64,000 bases of DNA from Takakia lepidozioides. Lineage: Eukaryota > Streptophyta > Takakiopsida > Takakiales > Takakiaceae. The stretch spans positions 12,834,001-12,898,000 of the forward strand of contig CM060732.1 of NCBI GenBank assembly GCA_030704615.1, written 5' to 3'. Below the pieces are notes generated by a model. The model was not told the DNA's origin. It ran no database searches and was given only the letters and a program-made list of their open reading frames with translations. Shown one piece after another: positions 12,010 to 21,939 of the stretch (position 1 is the stretch's first letter; the number at the start of each line of letters is the position of its first letter). A program made the translations under genes and the position numbers.

Positions 12010-13105
12010 CCCATGAATTTCGGCACCGAAATCTGGATGAACATCTCTGTCATGTAACAGCTTTGGAAGCCAGGGGATGAATTCCGGCAACAGAAATCGT
12101 AATTTGTTCACCTCATGAAACTGACCAAGCACCCAACGGATGGATTTCGGTGCCGAAATTCGGATGAACATCTTCTTCATTAAATTGTTTCTGCACATAT
12201 GGGTTGAATTTGGATGCCAAAATACGGATGAATGTGTTCCTGATTACAGTCGTGATTCACCACGTGTCCGGATATCGGTGCCGACATCCGAATGACAGTA
12301 ATCCTGAATCGGCAGAATGGATGTATTTCGGCGCCGAAATTCATTCTTCATCTCCTTTTCTGACCCTAATTCTGCTGCCCTGCGGATGGATTTCGGTGGC
12401 GAAAAAGTCCTTTTTGTTTTTTATTTATTTGCGACAGATGAACTTCGGCGCCGAATCTCATCCAAGTACTCCCTTCTATTTTTCCTTTTTCTTCGCGAGC
12501 AATGAATTTCGGCGCCGAAATTCATCCGAAGTCCTCCCGATTTTTATTTTTTTTCTTCGCAAGCAATGATTTTCGGCGCCAAAATTCATCCGAAGTCCTC
12601 CCAAATTTTTTCTTTTTCTTCGCGAGCAATGAATTTCGGCGCCGAAATTTATCCGAAGTCCTCCCGATTTTATTTTTTTCTTCGCAAGCAATGATTTTCG
12701 GCGCCGAAATTCATCCGAAGTCCTCCCGAATTTTATTTTTTCTTCGCGAGCAATGAATTTCGGCGCCGAAATTCATCCGAAGTCCTCCCGAAAATTTATT
12801 TTTTTTCGCGAGGATTGAATTTCGGCGCCAAAATTCATCCGAAGTCCTTCCGAAATTTTTTTTTTTCTTCGCGAGCAATGAATTTCGGCCCCTAAATTCA
12901 ACCGACTTCATCCCTCCAAATTCTTTTCAGGGTTTCAGAGCCGGATTTCGGCGCCAAAATTCATCCAATGCCCTCCCTCCAATATTTATTTTTCTTTGAA
13001 ATGGATGAATTTCGGCGCCGAAATTCATCTTTACTGTCCGCAATGAGTAACTGTAATATTACATTTTCTATGCGACGGATGAATTCCGGCGCCGAAATTC
13101 GTCCA
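12010..13105. repeat. Central phased palindrome array (18 units) of the giant element
   Basis: Palindrome cores (ATTTCGGCGCCGAAAT and variants) start at 12022, 12085, 12149, 12212, 12277, 12330, 12395, 12447, 12511, 12575, 12638, 12700, 12762, 12824, 12887, 12950, 13014 and 13088. Spacing is 62-65 bp except two steps of 52-53 and one of 74. From 12490 to 12900 the whole unit repeats (AATGAATTTCGGCGCCGAAA, then a T-rich spacer). The array fills the interval between the divergent transposase and cargo genes, so it is a candidate bidirectional control region. Confidence 0.88.
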
Positions 13106-13324
13106 AACCCGACACTTACTTTTTGCTTCTGGATGATATAATTTTCCGTAAATCGTTGGAAATACCCCGTTCCGACGGCGATAACAGGAATATTCTGCAT
13201 TTAATGGAGAAATCGGCATATTAAACCCCTTCTGTCAAAATTAATTGCATTTTAGCCGTTTTTTTCATTTGAAACCGACAGTATCCATTAAGTGGTCTTT
13301 TTCGCACGGGACGTTGCCGCACAT

Positions 13325-13670
13325 AAAGTATAATTTCGGCGCCAAAATTATAGTTAAATGTCCAGAGATGGCAAGTCCAACAGGCATGGACAACATCCGT
13401 CAGGGGCAATGATGGCGGCAAAGCGTAGCATGGTGCCGATTTAGTCTTCGCTTTGGATGAATTTCGGCGCCGAAATATGGATGATTTCACCTCGTCTACG
13501 CGCGGACGGAGATATTCGTAATGAATTTCAGCGCCGAAATATGGATGAAATGAGCCCAAGTGCAACCGTTTCCACTGTCCCGGAATTAATTCCGGCTCCG
13601 ATATCCCACTGACGGGTTTGTTCATGACGGATGAGGACTTGGGAAGCGATGAATTGCGGCGCCGAAATTC
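13325..13670. repeat. Second palindrome group, exact 64-bp steps, running into exon 1 of the cargo gene
   Basis: Cores start at 13338, 13466, 13530, 13594 and 13658. Steps are 128, 64, 64 and 64 bp. The last site lies inside the predicted first coding exon (codons for LRRRN), so one site is both coding and part of the array. Confidence 0.8.
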
Positions 13671-16600
13671 GTAAGTTTGTGTGTGGAAACTCATCTGGCA
13701 CATACGCTCTACAGAGTGAAAGAAGTGGGGACAGCTCCGCTGACGGACTTCCAAAAGTCCCTCGATCCCGAGTTGTACAGGAAGTCCCTAGCGAAAGCAG
13801 ATCGCACCTGGTACCGACCAACACTGGACGCCATGGTGGAGATCCTCTATTCGGTGAGGTTCATCTCAAATTTCAGTATCAATTTAATGCTATTTGTTGC
13901 AGGGATCCGTGGCCTGACTGTATCTGCAAATGCAGACGAACATCAGGGATGACTTGGCCTATGCCAAAAGGCAGTTCTTTGAGAATGATGCCCCCAACAA
14001 GGCGGACGCGTCGATAGAGAGTCATATTGTGCAGGCAGGGAGGTAATCCCGGACCAAGTACAGGTCCAAACTTGTTAAGCAAGTTGTAATCGCTGACCCT
14101 GGTCTTGGTGCCGAGTTCCTGGCGGAGATAGGACTGCATTACTCCAGACCCATGAAACCGGAAATGTCCATGGAGAAACTTCATCACATCGCAGTGTCTT
14201 GTGTTGAGCCGGCGGAGAAGGTAAGCATGTGTTTATTCTTGTTTTGTGACTTCTCGCGATTCTTATGTTGGAGTTCTTGTCTGACCGATGTGAGGTGGCT
14301 GCAGACGAGGTGGCTGCGAATCTGGAACGGCCATACAAACACGAAGCTGCTGTACCACTTTCCCATCGAGCCAACAGACGACAAAATGAACGACTAGCTC
14401 AATGTGATGACTTGGTGGCATCAGGTATAATTTTCTCCTATTCTGTGTTGGACATCGTCGCAATTTCAAAATCATGAATGTTTTGGAAACCTGCCATGTT
14501 GCAGGTACTGACCCACGCCCAGGAGCAATTGGACTGCAACACCACCACTTTCAAGTTACAGATCGACTGGACGAAGCCTGAGACAATAGAGAACTACGTG
14601 CAGTCCTGGCGAGGGCGCTTCGCAAACCTCTTTTTCAGAGAAATTGCAAAGGCAAGACGCAGCGTATACATCGAAGAGCAGGAGGGTGCCGACAAAGCGG
14701 CAATGCATGTCCTGTTCAGGTAATCTGCTGCCAATGCATCCCCCTATTTGCAATTTAAATGATTTGGCTAAGCAGCGATGGATATTGCGGCGCCGAAATA
14801 TACCTCTGCAAGATGTGAGTTCTGGGTAATTGGGGCACGGTCCACTACGTATTTCGGTGCCGAAATACCTTGTGCATTGATAACTTCCACTGCATCGGTA
14901 GAATGATTTTTGTTGAACTGCCTCGTGATTGCAGGTACATAAACTTTGCACTCATTCCGTCCGGAGCCATTCAAAGGGTTCCACCATTCTTCCTGGCGTG
15001 GAGGACACCTGGAGGTCGTGGAACGATGTACACAGAAGTAATGGCGAAGGAATGGCATGCCGAGCATTTGGTAGACTGTCCCTGGTATGTGGATCTCCCA
15101 AGTGGGACCGTTGACCTCTCGGAGGTTAACTTGAAGAAGGAAGCGAATGCCAGGGCTATGAAGGCGCAATCGGATCCCCAACCAAAGGACGCGGAAAGAC
15201 TGAAAGCAGAGGAGGCAGCCAAGCAGAAAGCACTGAGAAAGTCAGCCAAGGCGGCAGCGTTGGCGAAGGAGCAGATGGAGAAGCAGGCAGCTGAGCAGCC
15301 CAAGGACAGGAAGAAAAGAACGCGCAAACAGGGGCAAGAGACGAAGACCCCCACACCCAAGAAGAAGAAGCAGCAACACAGTCAGCCAGATGAGGAGGAT
15401 TCTGACGACGATTTCCAGCTGAAAAACACCCAGGGGGCCACACCTCGTCCAAAAATTCACAAGGGCCAGCGCTCCGGGGGGTCGGCTGTAAAGAGATCAC
15501 TATACGAGGATGCACCTGGCAGACCCTACCGTGCGGTGCACATTGCGGGCAGGGAAGTCCTCAAAACACCCACAATTGTGGAGTGTGTTAATGAAAATTT
15601 CCTAACTGCTCTGACTAGAAGGCTGGAGATAACGAGATTGAGGAAGGCGATCGAGGCCCACCAGGGGAAGGGGAAGAGGAAGGCCACTGGCAATGATATG
15701 GAGGACACTCCTGGCTACACAAAGATGATGGAGTATTTTGTGGCAATGAGCCACGGCAAAAAGAGCACAGTCGGGGGCAGGGCGGTGAAAGCCTCCATCG
15801 ACATGATCCTTGTGGATATCCCTGGGCAGGAGATACTGGGGCTGGGCTCAGTACCCTGGTGGAACAAGTACGACGAAAGATACTGGAGCCACACATTCGG
15901 GTTCGCAGCCAACATGTTGGACGACGTTGGCTGTGTTGTTGTGCTAGCAGCCGATGGAGAAGTCACTGAGAATGATATCAAAGTATGGACGGGGAGAAGT
16001 GCAGCACCCATCCTGAAAAAAGATCTGGACTTGCATCAACACGCAGGGTCTTCTCAACGATGGCCAGAAGGTATGCTGTGGTTCTCCTCTGCTATGTCAA
16101 TTTCTGCGTCGAAATTGCCCTTGTACGTGTAGGCCACCTCTGACGTTTTCATTTCCTTCTCTGCAGACTCTTATCTTTCAGGCATTTTGCTTCGTGAAGG
16201 AACATTCGAAATTCAAATTACGTGAAGCAGGAAGACTTGTTGATTCCACAGTTGATCCACTGGAGTATAACGTCCTGTTCAACCATGTGGGAGAGAAGGA
16301 CATTCTTTGTGATTTGTCGGGCAAACCATGGAGGTATGGCAGGACCAGAAGTCCTGCATTCATCCAGAAACGTGTACGGATGTTGAAGGCAGGGTCCTTG
16401 ACGTCACTGCAAATACAGGTGAGAACGTTAATTGAATGCGGCACCGAAATTGACACCATTTCCGTTTGTGTATGTTTGCTTGTGCGAGGAAGCGACTCAT
16501 TCTTGAGTTTGGCTGTGGTTGTGTCGTATGAATTCGCAGGTGCCTGTATGTGGGCGGGAAGGATGTCGAACCGATCTGTGTTCTCATTTGAGGGGGATAC

Positions 16601-17389
16601 GGCCTTGTACGATTACAATTTGGCGGGCCTTCATCGTCTGCCTCCGACTGAGGATCCCAAAAACGCAGAAGAAGACGTGGAAGGAGAGGAGGAAGATGAA
16701 GAGGAGGAAGTCTAGGAAATTCGTTCGATGCAAGGGCGCCCGAAGCCGCTTCCCCCAATGCCTGTCTTCGAGTGAGTTGCACCACAGTAAGTGTATTGGT
16801 TTCGGTTGTAGGGACCATGCAACCTGCCGATGATTCCCTGTTTGAATTCTCTAATGTACTTCATTCTATGTTTGTGCGTACACTCAGCCTTGCAGAGTCG
16901 TCCGACGAGGAGAAGCTGGGAGACTTGCCCGAATCGGACCCTGTTGCAGAGGAGGAGACAGAAACGCATCGGCCATTCTTTGCCAGAAAATCGTTTCTCG
17001 CGAGTCCCCAGAAGCCTTTATTTCTACCAGCCTATGCAGACACGGCTGCCAGAGAAGCCATCAGGATGGAGGATAGGCCTACTCGGTTAGAGCAATTGAC
17101 ATACGGGAATGAGCAGAGAATTATAATGAGGCGTGAGGCCAAACATAGAATTGTGAAAGGCAGAGTAGGGAAGTTCGTAATAGAATCCGCGTCCGAGAGC
17201 GAGGGGAATGTTGAGGACACTTCCGCACCCAGGTGGACAGTTCCGGCTGGTGAGGATGGTATTTTTGAGGGGAGGGCTTCTCAGAGTAACAGCGGTAGCG
17301 GCAGTGCAGGTTCGGAGGCAGGTGGAAGGCAGCCATCCTTGCATGAGGCCGGGGATGCATCGGACAGTGATAGCGGATCCTCACCATAG
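13624..17389 (+). pseudogene. Nine-exon cargo gene of the giant element, decaying
   Basis: Proposed exons: 13624-13670, 13715-13853, 13936-14220, 14305-14424, 14505-14719, 14935-16070, 16167-16418, 16540-16771 and 16888-17389, all with GT-AG ends; phases agree except at the breaks below. The 44-bp first intron is short and tentative. The product would be about 975 aa. It has a globular N-terminal part, a Lys/Ala-rich coiled segment with a basic nuclear-signal-like KKRTRKQGQ and PKKKKQQ (about 15310-15375), an acidic run, a second globular part (SIDMILVDIPGQEI region, about 15800), and a Glu/Ser-rich tail. In-frame stops lie at 14044 (TAA), 14395 (TAG) and 16712 (TAG). An A6 run at 16016-16021 shifts the frame, and exon 8 holds another shift. 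I do not recognise the family. Confidence 0.6.
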
Positions 17390-17635
17390 CAAAGTCTCAT
17401 TTGGATCCTTTTGTTGTACAATTCTGAAACACTTAATGAAAATATTGACGATTTGAAAAATCATTGTGTTCAGATTGCTTGTCCGATTCCCTACATTTCT
17501 TCCGCCAACCAAAATGTATAATAAAAGCAGAAGAGACGCAAACTTCAGTGAAGAACCCTACAAGTAATTTATGCACACCATCGAGCCGGGAACTTGAAGC
17601 CATGAAAACCCTGCCGTTTCTAACATTCCTATTGG

Positions 17636-17920
17636 GAAATTTGGCGCCGAAATAGCCCAGTGCGCGCCTTCGTTATATGGGCCTCAAAAATTCCACGGAT
17701 GAATTACTGCACCAAAATATCGCGATGGAAGCCTTCAGCACAAGGCACTTCAGCACATTCCACTTGGGTATTTCGGCGCCGAAATAGCCCGTTCTGCGCC
17801 TTTAAATACCGCACTATATCACATTTTAAGAGGTAATTTCGGTGCCGAAATACCCCGGTGGATGTCTTCAAAACACCATTTTAGCACACTGCTCTTGGGA
17901 ATAACGGCGCCAAAATACCT
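17636..17920. repeat. Right palindrome array of the giant element
   Basis: Cores start at 17643, 17708 (degenerate), 17775, 17841 and 17906, spaced 65-67 bp. Each reads towards the right end as GGCGCCGAAATAGCCC or a variant. Confidence 0.82.
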
Positions 17921-18044
17921 CATTCCGCATCCTGGACCAGGAGAAACAGACCCTATTACCGAGGTAAGAGGACATAACACCGTCAATAAAGGCAGGAAAA
18001 TTCCAATTCCGCGGATGCCCGCTCATGAGCTCATAGGCTCATAG

Positions 18045-18082
18045 GCTCATGGGCTCATGAAATAGTAAACCTCTGTGGAAAC
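18045..18082 (-). repeat. Right TIR (18045-18073) and right target duplication (18074-18082)
   Basis: Read from the right end inward the TIR is GAGGTTTACTATTTCATGAG, matching the left end except for transitions and one G/T change. It is followed on the + strand by the second TGTGGAAAC. Tandem GCTCATGAG/GCTCATAG words lie at about 18018-18060. Confidence 0.88.
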
Positions 18083-18960
18083 TCGTGAAAGAATTTATAA
18101 AATCTTGCGACACGTGTGCTAGAGCGAAGGGACCACAACATCAACCTTACGACCTTCTTCAACCATTACCCATTCTCAAGGGTCTATGGTCGTCCGTGTC
18201 TATGGACTTTATTACGGACCTTCCAATTTTCATGACCACCGATTCAATCTTTGTTATTGTGGATCGTTTTACAAATATGACACATTTCATTCCATGGAAT
18301 AAGACGGTTACCGGCGAGGAAACTGCAAGACTCTTCCTCAATAATATCTACCACATTTATGGACCCCCGAAGGACATCGTATCTGATCGAGAACCACAGT
18401 TCATATCAAATTTCTGGTGGGGATTATTTCACGAATTGGATATTAAGATCAACCTCTCTACAGCTAATCATCCACAGACTCAAACCGAACGCGTAAACCA
18501 GATTTTGGAGCAGTATCTTCGTTGTAATTGGACGGACCTTCTACCATTGGCTGAGTTTGCCTACAACAACACTATACATTCTTTGACCAAGCAAACTCAA
18601 TTTTTCTCCAATTATGGTCATCATCCTCGAGCAAACCCTTTCCACATGAAGACTGTTGGAAGCCCTGCTACGGAAAACCTTGTTACACATCTTGCTAAGA
18701 TTCATAAGGAGCTTACATTCCACTTCGCAGAAGCTAAAAAATAATACAAAGAGTATGCAGATCAACATCGACAACTTCAACCCCAGTTCAATGTCGGAGA
18801 TCGTGTATGGCTTCTTCGACGTGACATACAAACTTCGCGACCATCAAGGAAGTTGGATTATCAACGCCTGGGACCATTCAAAATTATTCGTCAAATAAAT
18901 CCGGTCAGTTTTCGGCTTGAACTCCCACGAAGTATTATAGTGAAAGACATCAGTGAGAGT
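18083..18960 (+). pseudogene. Ty3/gypsy chromovirus integrase, right part
   Basis: It resumes the frame left at 6145 with SCDTCARAKG (the Cys pair of the HHCC zinc finger). The integrase core follows: SMDFITDLP (first Asp), YGPPKDIVSDREPQFIS (second Asp) and HPQTQTERVNQ (Glu). All three catalytic acids are present. A stop (TAA at 18742-18744) follows EAKK; the next part (YKEYADQHR, FNVGDRVWLLRRDI) continues the same frame. About 18950 it runs into unrelated filler before the chromodomain. Confidence 0.88.
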
Positions 18961-19270
18961 TTGGGTTCCACTGAATAAACAGTGCGTAACAAGGAAATTA
19001 AAACTAAAGAACATTTCTTCTTCTACTGCCCTCTATACTACGAGATCCGTGGGAGATTCGATTGAAGTCAATCAGGAAATTGAGTATGAAGTCGACGAAG
19101 TCCTAGACTCTCGCATCAAGTATAAACGTCTTGAATATTTCGTACAATGGAAAGGCTACGGCATCAGCGAACAAACGTGGGAACCGTCATCCAACCTCGT
19201 CAATGCATCTGACAAAGTCCAAGAGTTTCATCTACGATATCCAGCTAAGCTTCGAGCCACACGTCAATAA
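18953..19270 (+). pseudogene. Chromodomain end of the gypsy polyprotein, with filler at its start
   Basis: An open frame of 105 codons. From about 19075 it reads EIEYEVDEVLDSRIKYKRLE, then YFVQWKGYGISEQTWEPSSN, a canonical chromodomain with Y, W and Y at the cage positions. This places the element among chromoviruses. The first 40 codons (18950-19065) do not match the usual linker. Their DNA resembles the segment at 46270-46365. Confidence 0.85.
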
Positions 19271-19820
19271 AACGTCACTACGATGATGTTAGTCAAGTTA
19301 GCTTCAAGGTGAAGACTCCACATTCAGTGTACCTGATACACGCTAAGGAGGGAGGAGCACCACCCATCAGTATATATTGCTACACTTCTAGAACTCTTGC
19401 ATCTTGTATTGGCAGCATGGAGTCATAGGAACCAGATACATTGGAGCTGTCGCTTACCTAACTACCAGACCAGCCGTTCCGACTCTCACGACCTTCAACA
19501 TCACGCCGACGCTCTCGAGACGATGGGCCACTAATGCGATGCGTACTTCCTCGTCTGGACCCTGTACGACGGCAAGTGGAGCCTACTCGAAGTCTGATAA
19601 TCTTGTTGGAGGTTGAGGCTGCGAAAATCAGAATGCTCAAATCACTGCGTGGTCCTAAGTTCAAGGTGTTGGATACTATTGATGGTTGCAAGGACCTATA
19701 AACCATTTGAGTTAAGAACAAAGAGCCAAATACTTAGCAAGTACCATTCGCCGGATTTTGGATTTTCTCCAACTCTAAGCAAATCCAAGATTTTACCGCT
19801 CTTTGAGGAACTCGGCACTA

Positions 19821-20349
19821 GAAGAGGGGGTGATGTCACGGATAGCCTAGAGAAACTTACCAGGAGTAAATACCAAAAGTTATCTAATTACCATGTTACC
19901 GAAAGTTATCGTGATTTATCATGATCTACCATGATTACCATGGTTACCATTAGTTACTAAATTATCGGGAGTTTACCAAATTATCGAGAGTAACTTGGGA
20001 AACTGCTCAGGAAGCTTCTTTTGGAGGAAACTTCTCCATCAAAATACCTCTTTTTTTTAAGGAAACTTCTCCATCAAGAAACCTCCATTGGGGAAGCCTC
20101 CTAGTAGCCAGTATATATAGGAGGCGAGACTAGACACTCTTCAGTCTCACCACCACAAGTTCAAGCTACTCTTATTTCTAGTCCAAGTACTCAGTCCAGC
20201 TTCGAGTACTTTAGTCCAGTTTCCAGTATCTGGTACTCCAGTCTAGTTTCCAGCATTCCAGTATTCAAGTCGAGTTCCCGTATCTTGTACTCTTGTCCAT
20301 TGTTATAAAGATCATCTTTATTCATGTTTACCCATCATGCATTCGGCAC
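19821..20349 (+). mobile_element. Polypurine tract and 3' LTR of the gypsy element
   Basis: GAAGAGGGGGTGA (19821-19833) is the polypurine tract. The LTR then starts TGTCACGG at 19834. The LTR end is set near 20349 (CATTCGGC), because the reverse-oriented copy at 25690-25826 is alike up to that word and differs after it. A TATA box (TATATATAG, 20112-20120) is in the LTR, followed by the repeated CCAGT-rich R/U5 part. Confidence 0.8.
20111..20120 (+). promoter_or_regulatory. TATA box of the gypsy LTR
   Basis: GTATATATAG lies about 280 bp after the LTR start and upstream of the segment that is shared with the second LTR copy, as expected for the U3/R border. Confidence 0.6.
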
Positions 20350-20720
20350 TACAACAGAACGCGGTATATCTGACTGTCAGGCCGCGGTAGTCATGGTTTT
20401 CCTGACTTTGACCATGACTTCCCTGTATATTTGGACCAAATGGGGCTTCACGTAGTCATTGAAATGACTACGTGACTACGTAGTCCTCTGGGTGACTACG
20501 TTGGTAGACTTCGTCATGACTGCATGGCTCCGCACTAGCCGGAAGGTTGGTCAACGATGGTTGACCAGCGTGAGCTCATCACCAAATAGTCGTTGGAATG
20601 ACTTCTAGTGCAAGCGCGGTAGCCAAAAGGTTAAAACAATTTAAAAAGTTGCTTATAGGGTTGCCCATTAGAGGGCTGGGACTTAGTTTTTTTTCTTATT
20701 TCTCCTGCGCGGTTTCTTAG
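20350..20720. other. Gene-free spacer with a short palindrome
   Basis: No coding signal. CACGTAGTCATTGAAATGAC (about 20449) starts a hairpin that folds on its own complement (GTAGTCATT / AATGACTAC), followed by more ACTACGTAGT words. Confidence 0.4.
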
Positions 20721-20727
20721 TATCGAG

Positions 20728-20815
20728 CTGTTGTGTCATGGAACACGATGATTGCAGGATAGGGCGTGGGATGGAGGCTTTGCATTGAGCTACTGATGCG
20801 GGGCGAAGCGCAACC
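20728..20815 (+). pseudogene. PPR fragment
   Basis: It encodes VVSWNTMIAG, then a stop and a degenerate GVGWRLCIELLMRGEA-like continuation. It matches the start of the repeat modules of the two PPR genes in this window. Confidence 0.6.
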
Positions 20816-20914
20816 TGCACCACAACCGCAATGGGCTCTTAGCTCATGTTAGTACCGTGATGTGGTATTCTTCCTGATGTTTACAAGGTTCTTGGGAGAG
20901 TGAGCTTGGTCTTG

Positions 20915-21180
20915 GCAGTCCGTGTTTCAATCGACGCCCGCTCAGCTGCACCGTGGTGGTTCTCACAGACCAATCCGACATTACCTGACGACAGACACAA
21001 GCAACACACACAAAAGGTCATCTTGGGTTCATAGTCAGTCAAATCTTCCATGGGTCATGACACAAGGTCAAGGACAATGTGGTGAGGGCACCTTTTTCTT
21101 CGACTGATTTCAGCTTGTTTTGCCCTCTCATCAAACTCGGCACGGAGCAGAGCTGGCATGAGTTTGTAAAGATCCTTCAC
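20915..21180 (+). repeat. PPR-gene upstream repeat, copy 1
   Basis: It contains CAGCTGCACCGTGGTGGTTC and CAAGGACAATGTGGTGAGGG, followed by a CTGTTTTGCCCTCTCATCA-like segment. The same block lies in reverse at 40147-40390, and parts of it at 47745-47820 (+) and about 50110-50165 (-). In each case it is next to PPR or PDF-exon sequence, so it is the 5' region of the PPR family. Confidence 0.65.
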
Positions 21181-21297
21181 GATCATGGTGGGACAACCGC
21201 AATCACAAGGTGTGGTTTTTTCTTAATGTACCATATGAAGAAGTTAGTCCATCCTGCAAATGTGGGCTCTTGGCTCCTGTTATGAAATGACAGCAAA

Positions 21298-21470
21298 AAG
21301 GAGGGTTATTTGCATCCTCAATGCATGTGCTGACCTGGGAGCCCTGTAAGTAGGCAAGAGGTTGATGCTGACATCATCAAAGCTGGGATTGCACTGGATG
21401 TAAATTTGGAGACTAGCCTTGCTGACATGAACGCGAAATGTGGAAGCATGCCTGGCAAACTCCGGTGAGT
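21298..21470 (+). pseudogene. PPR fragment
   Basis: Frames together give VICILNACADLGAL, VDADIIKAGIALDVNLETSL and MNAKCGSM, i.e. an L and an S motif of a PLS-class PPR protein, with stops and one-base shifts. It resembles the 43092-45638 gene more than the 36778-39705 gene. Confidence 0.7.
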
Positions 21471-21939
21471 GTAAGTTTTGGTTGTTGTTATGGTTGATGA
21501 CCTGGTTTAGTATCTTTAAATAAATATACACGTGTACCATATTCTTGGTAGTTAGGGACTGGTGATTGATTTCTGAATATTTGTTGGAAGATTAGGATTT
21601 CTGAGATACATCTATTGACTAAGTTTTCAAAGTTATATGCACTAAGTTACAATCTAGCTTGCCATGTACAAGCTCCCTGAGATTTATTGTAATTCAGGGT
21701 CACTTGACCAGTCTGTTACCTAAAATCCCATCATTTAAAACTGCCTTGCTGTACATTTTTCACCAAAGGGGCTTGTGAATTCTCTCGCAATAAGTTTAAG
21801 CAAGAGGGTGAATGCAAACATCTGTAGCAGCAGCCAGATTGAGCATTGTGTGGGAGCGAATCCGTAAACACAAGCAACCAGTTGTGGAGCCCCGTGAATC
21901 AGCCCTTTTCAACCAGGCCAATGCAATAAGCTTACTCAC

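Larger units (their letters stand above)
6146..18073. mobile_element. Giant 11.9-kb TIR DNA transposon, MULE-like, complete
   Basis: It is bounded by identical 9-bp duplications TGTGGAAAC (6137-6145 and 18074-18082). Removing it with one duplication restores the integrase frame of the host gypsy element. The ends are inverted: 24 of the first 29 bases match (6146-6174 against 18073-18045 reversed), with ATGAGC repeats inside. It encodes a MULE-type transposase (-), a small unknown ORF (+) and a nine-exon cargo gene (+). All non-coding parts carry copies of a GGCGCC-centred palindrome. A 9-bp duplication, the SWIM finger and the Asp-Asp region point to the Mutator superfamily. The open transposase and the perfect duplication suggest recent insertion. 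Confidence 0.9.

Noticed and set aside
12010-13105. Regular palindromic repeats resembling a CRISPR array
   Set aside because: The spacers are themselves repeated and T-rich, there are no cas genes, and the host has plant introns. The pattern belongs to the transposon.
13677-13952. Stand-alone ORF starting at 13677
   Set aside because: The first codon is TTG, and splice sites in the sequence show it is exon 2 read through into an intron.
15800-15960. Methyltransferase-like motif (LVDIPGQ) in the cargo protein
   Set aside because: A single short resemblance to motif IV with no SAM-binding glycine motif is not enough to assign the fold.
13624-17389. Stop-codon reassignment or readthrough in the cargo gene
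   Set aside because: Other genes in the window use all three stops normally, and the cargo gene also has frame shifts, so ordinary decay is simpler.
20441-20480. Possible operator or terminator at the CACGTAGTCATT hairpin
   Set aside because: No gene is nearby that it could serve, and short palindromes of this kind are common in repeat DNA.
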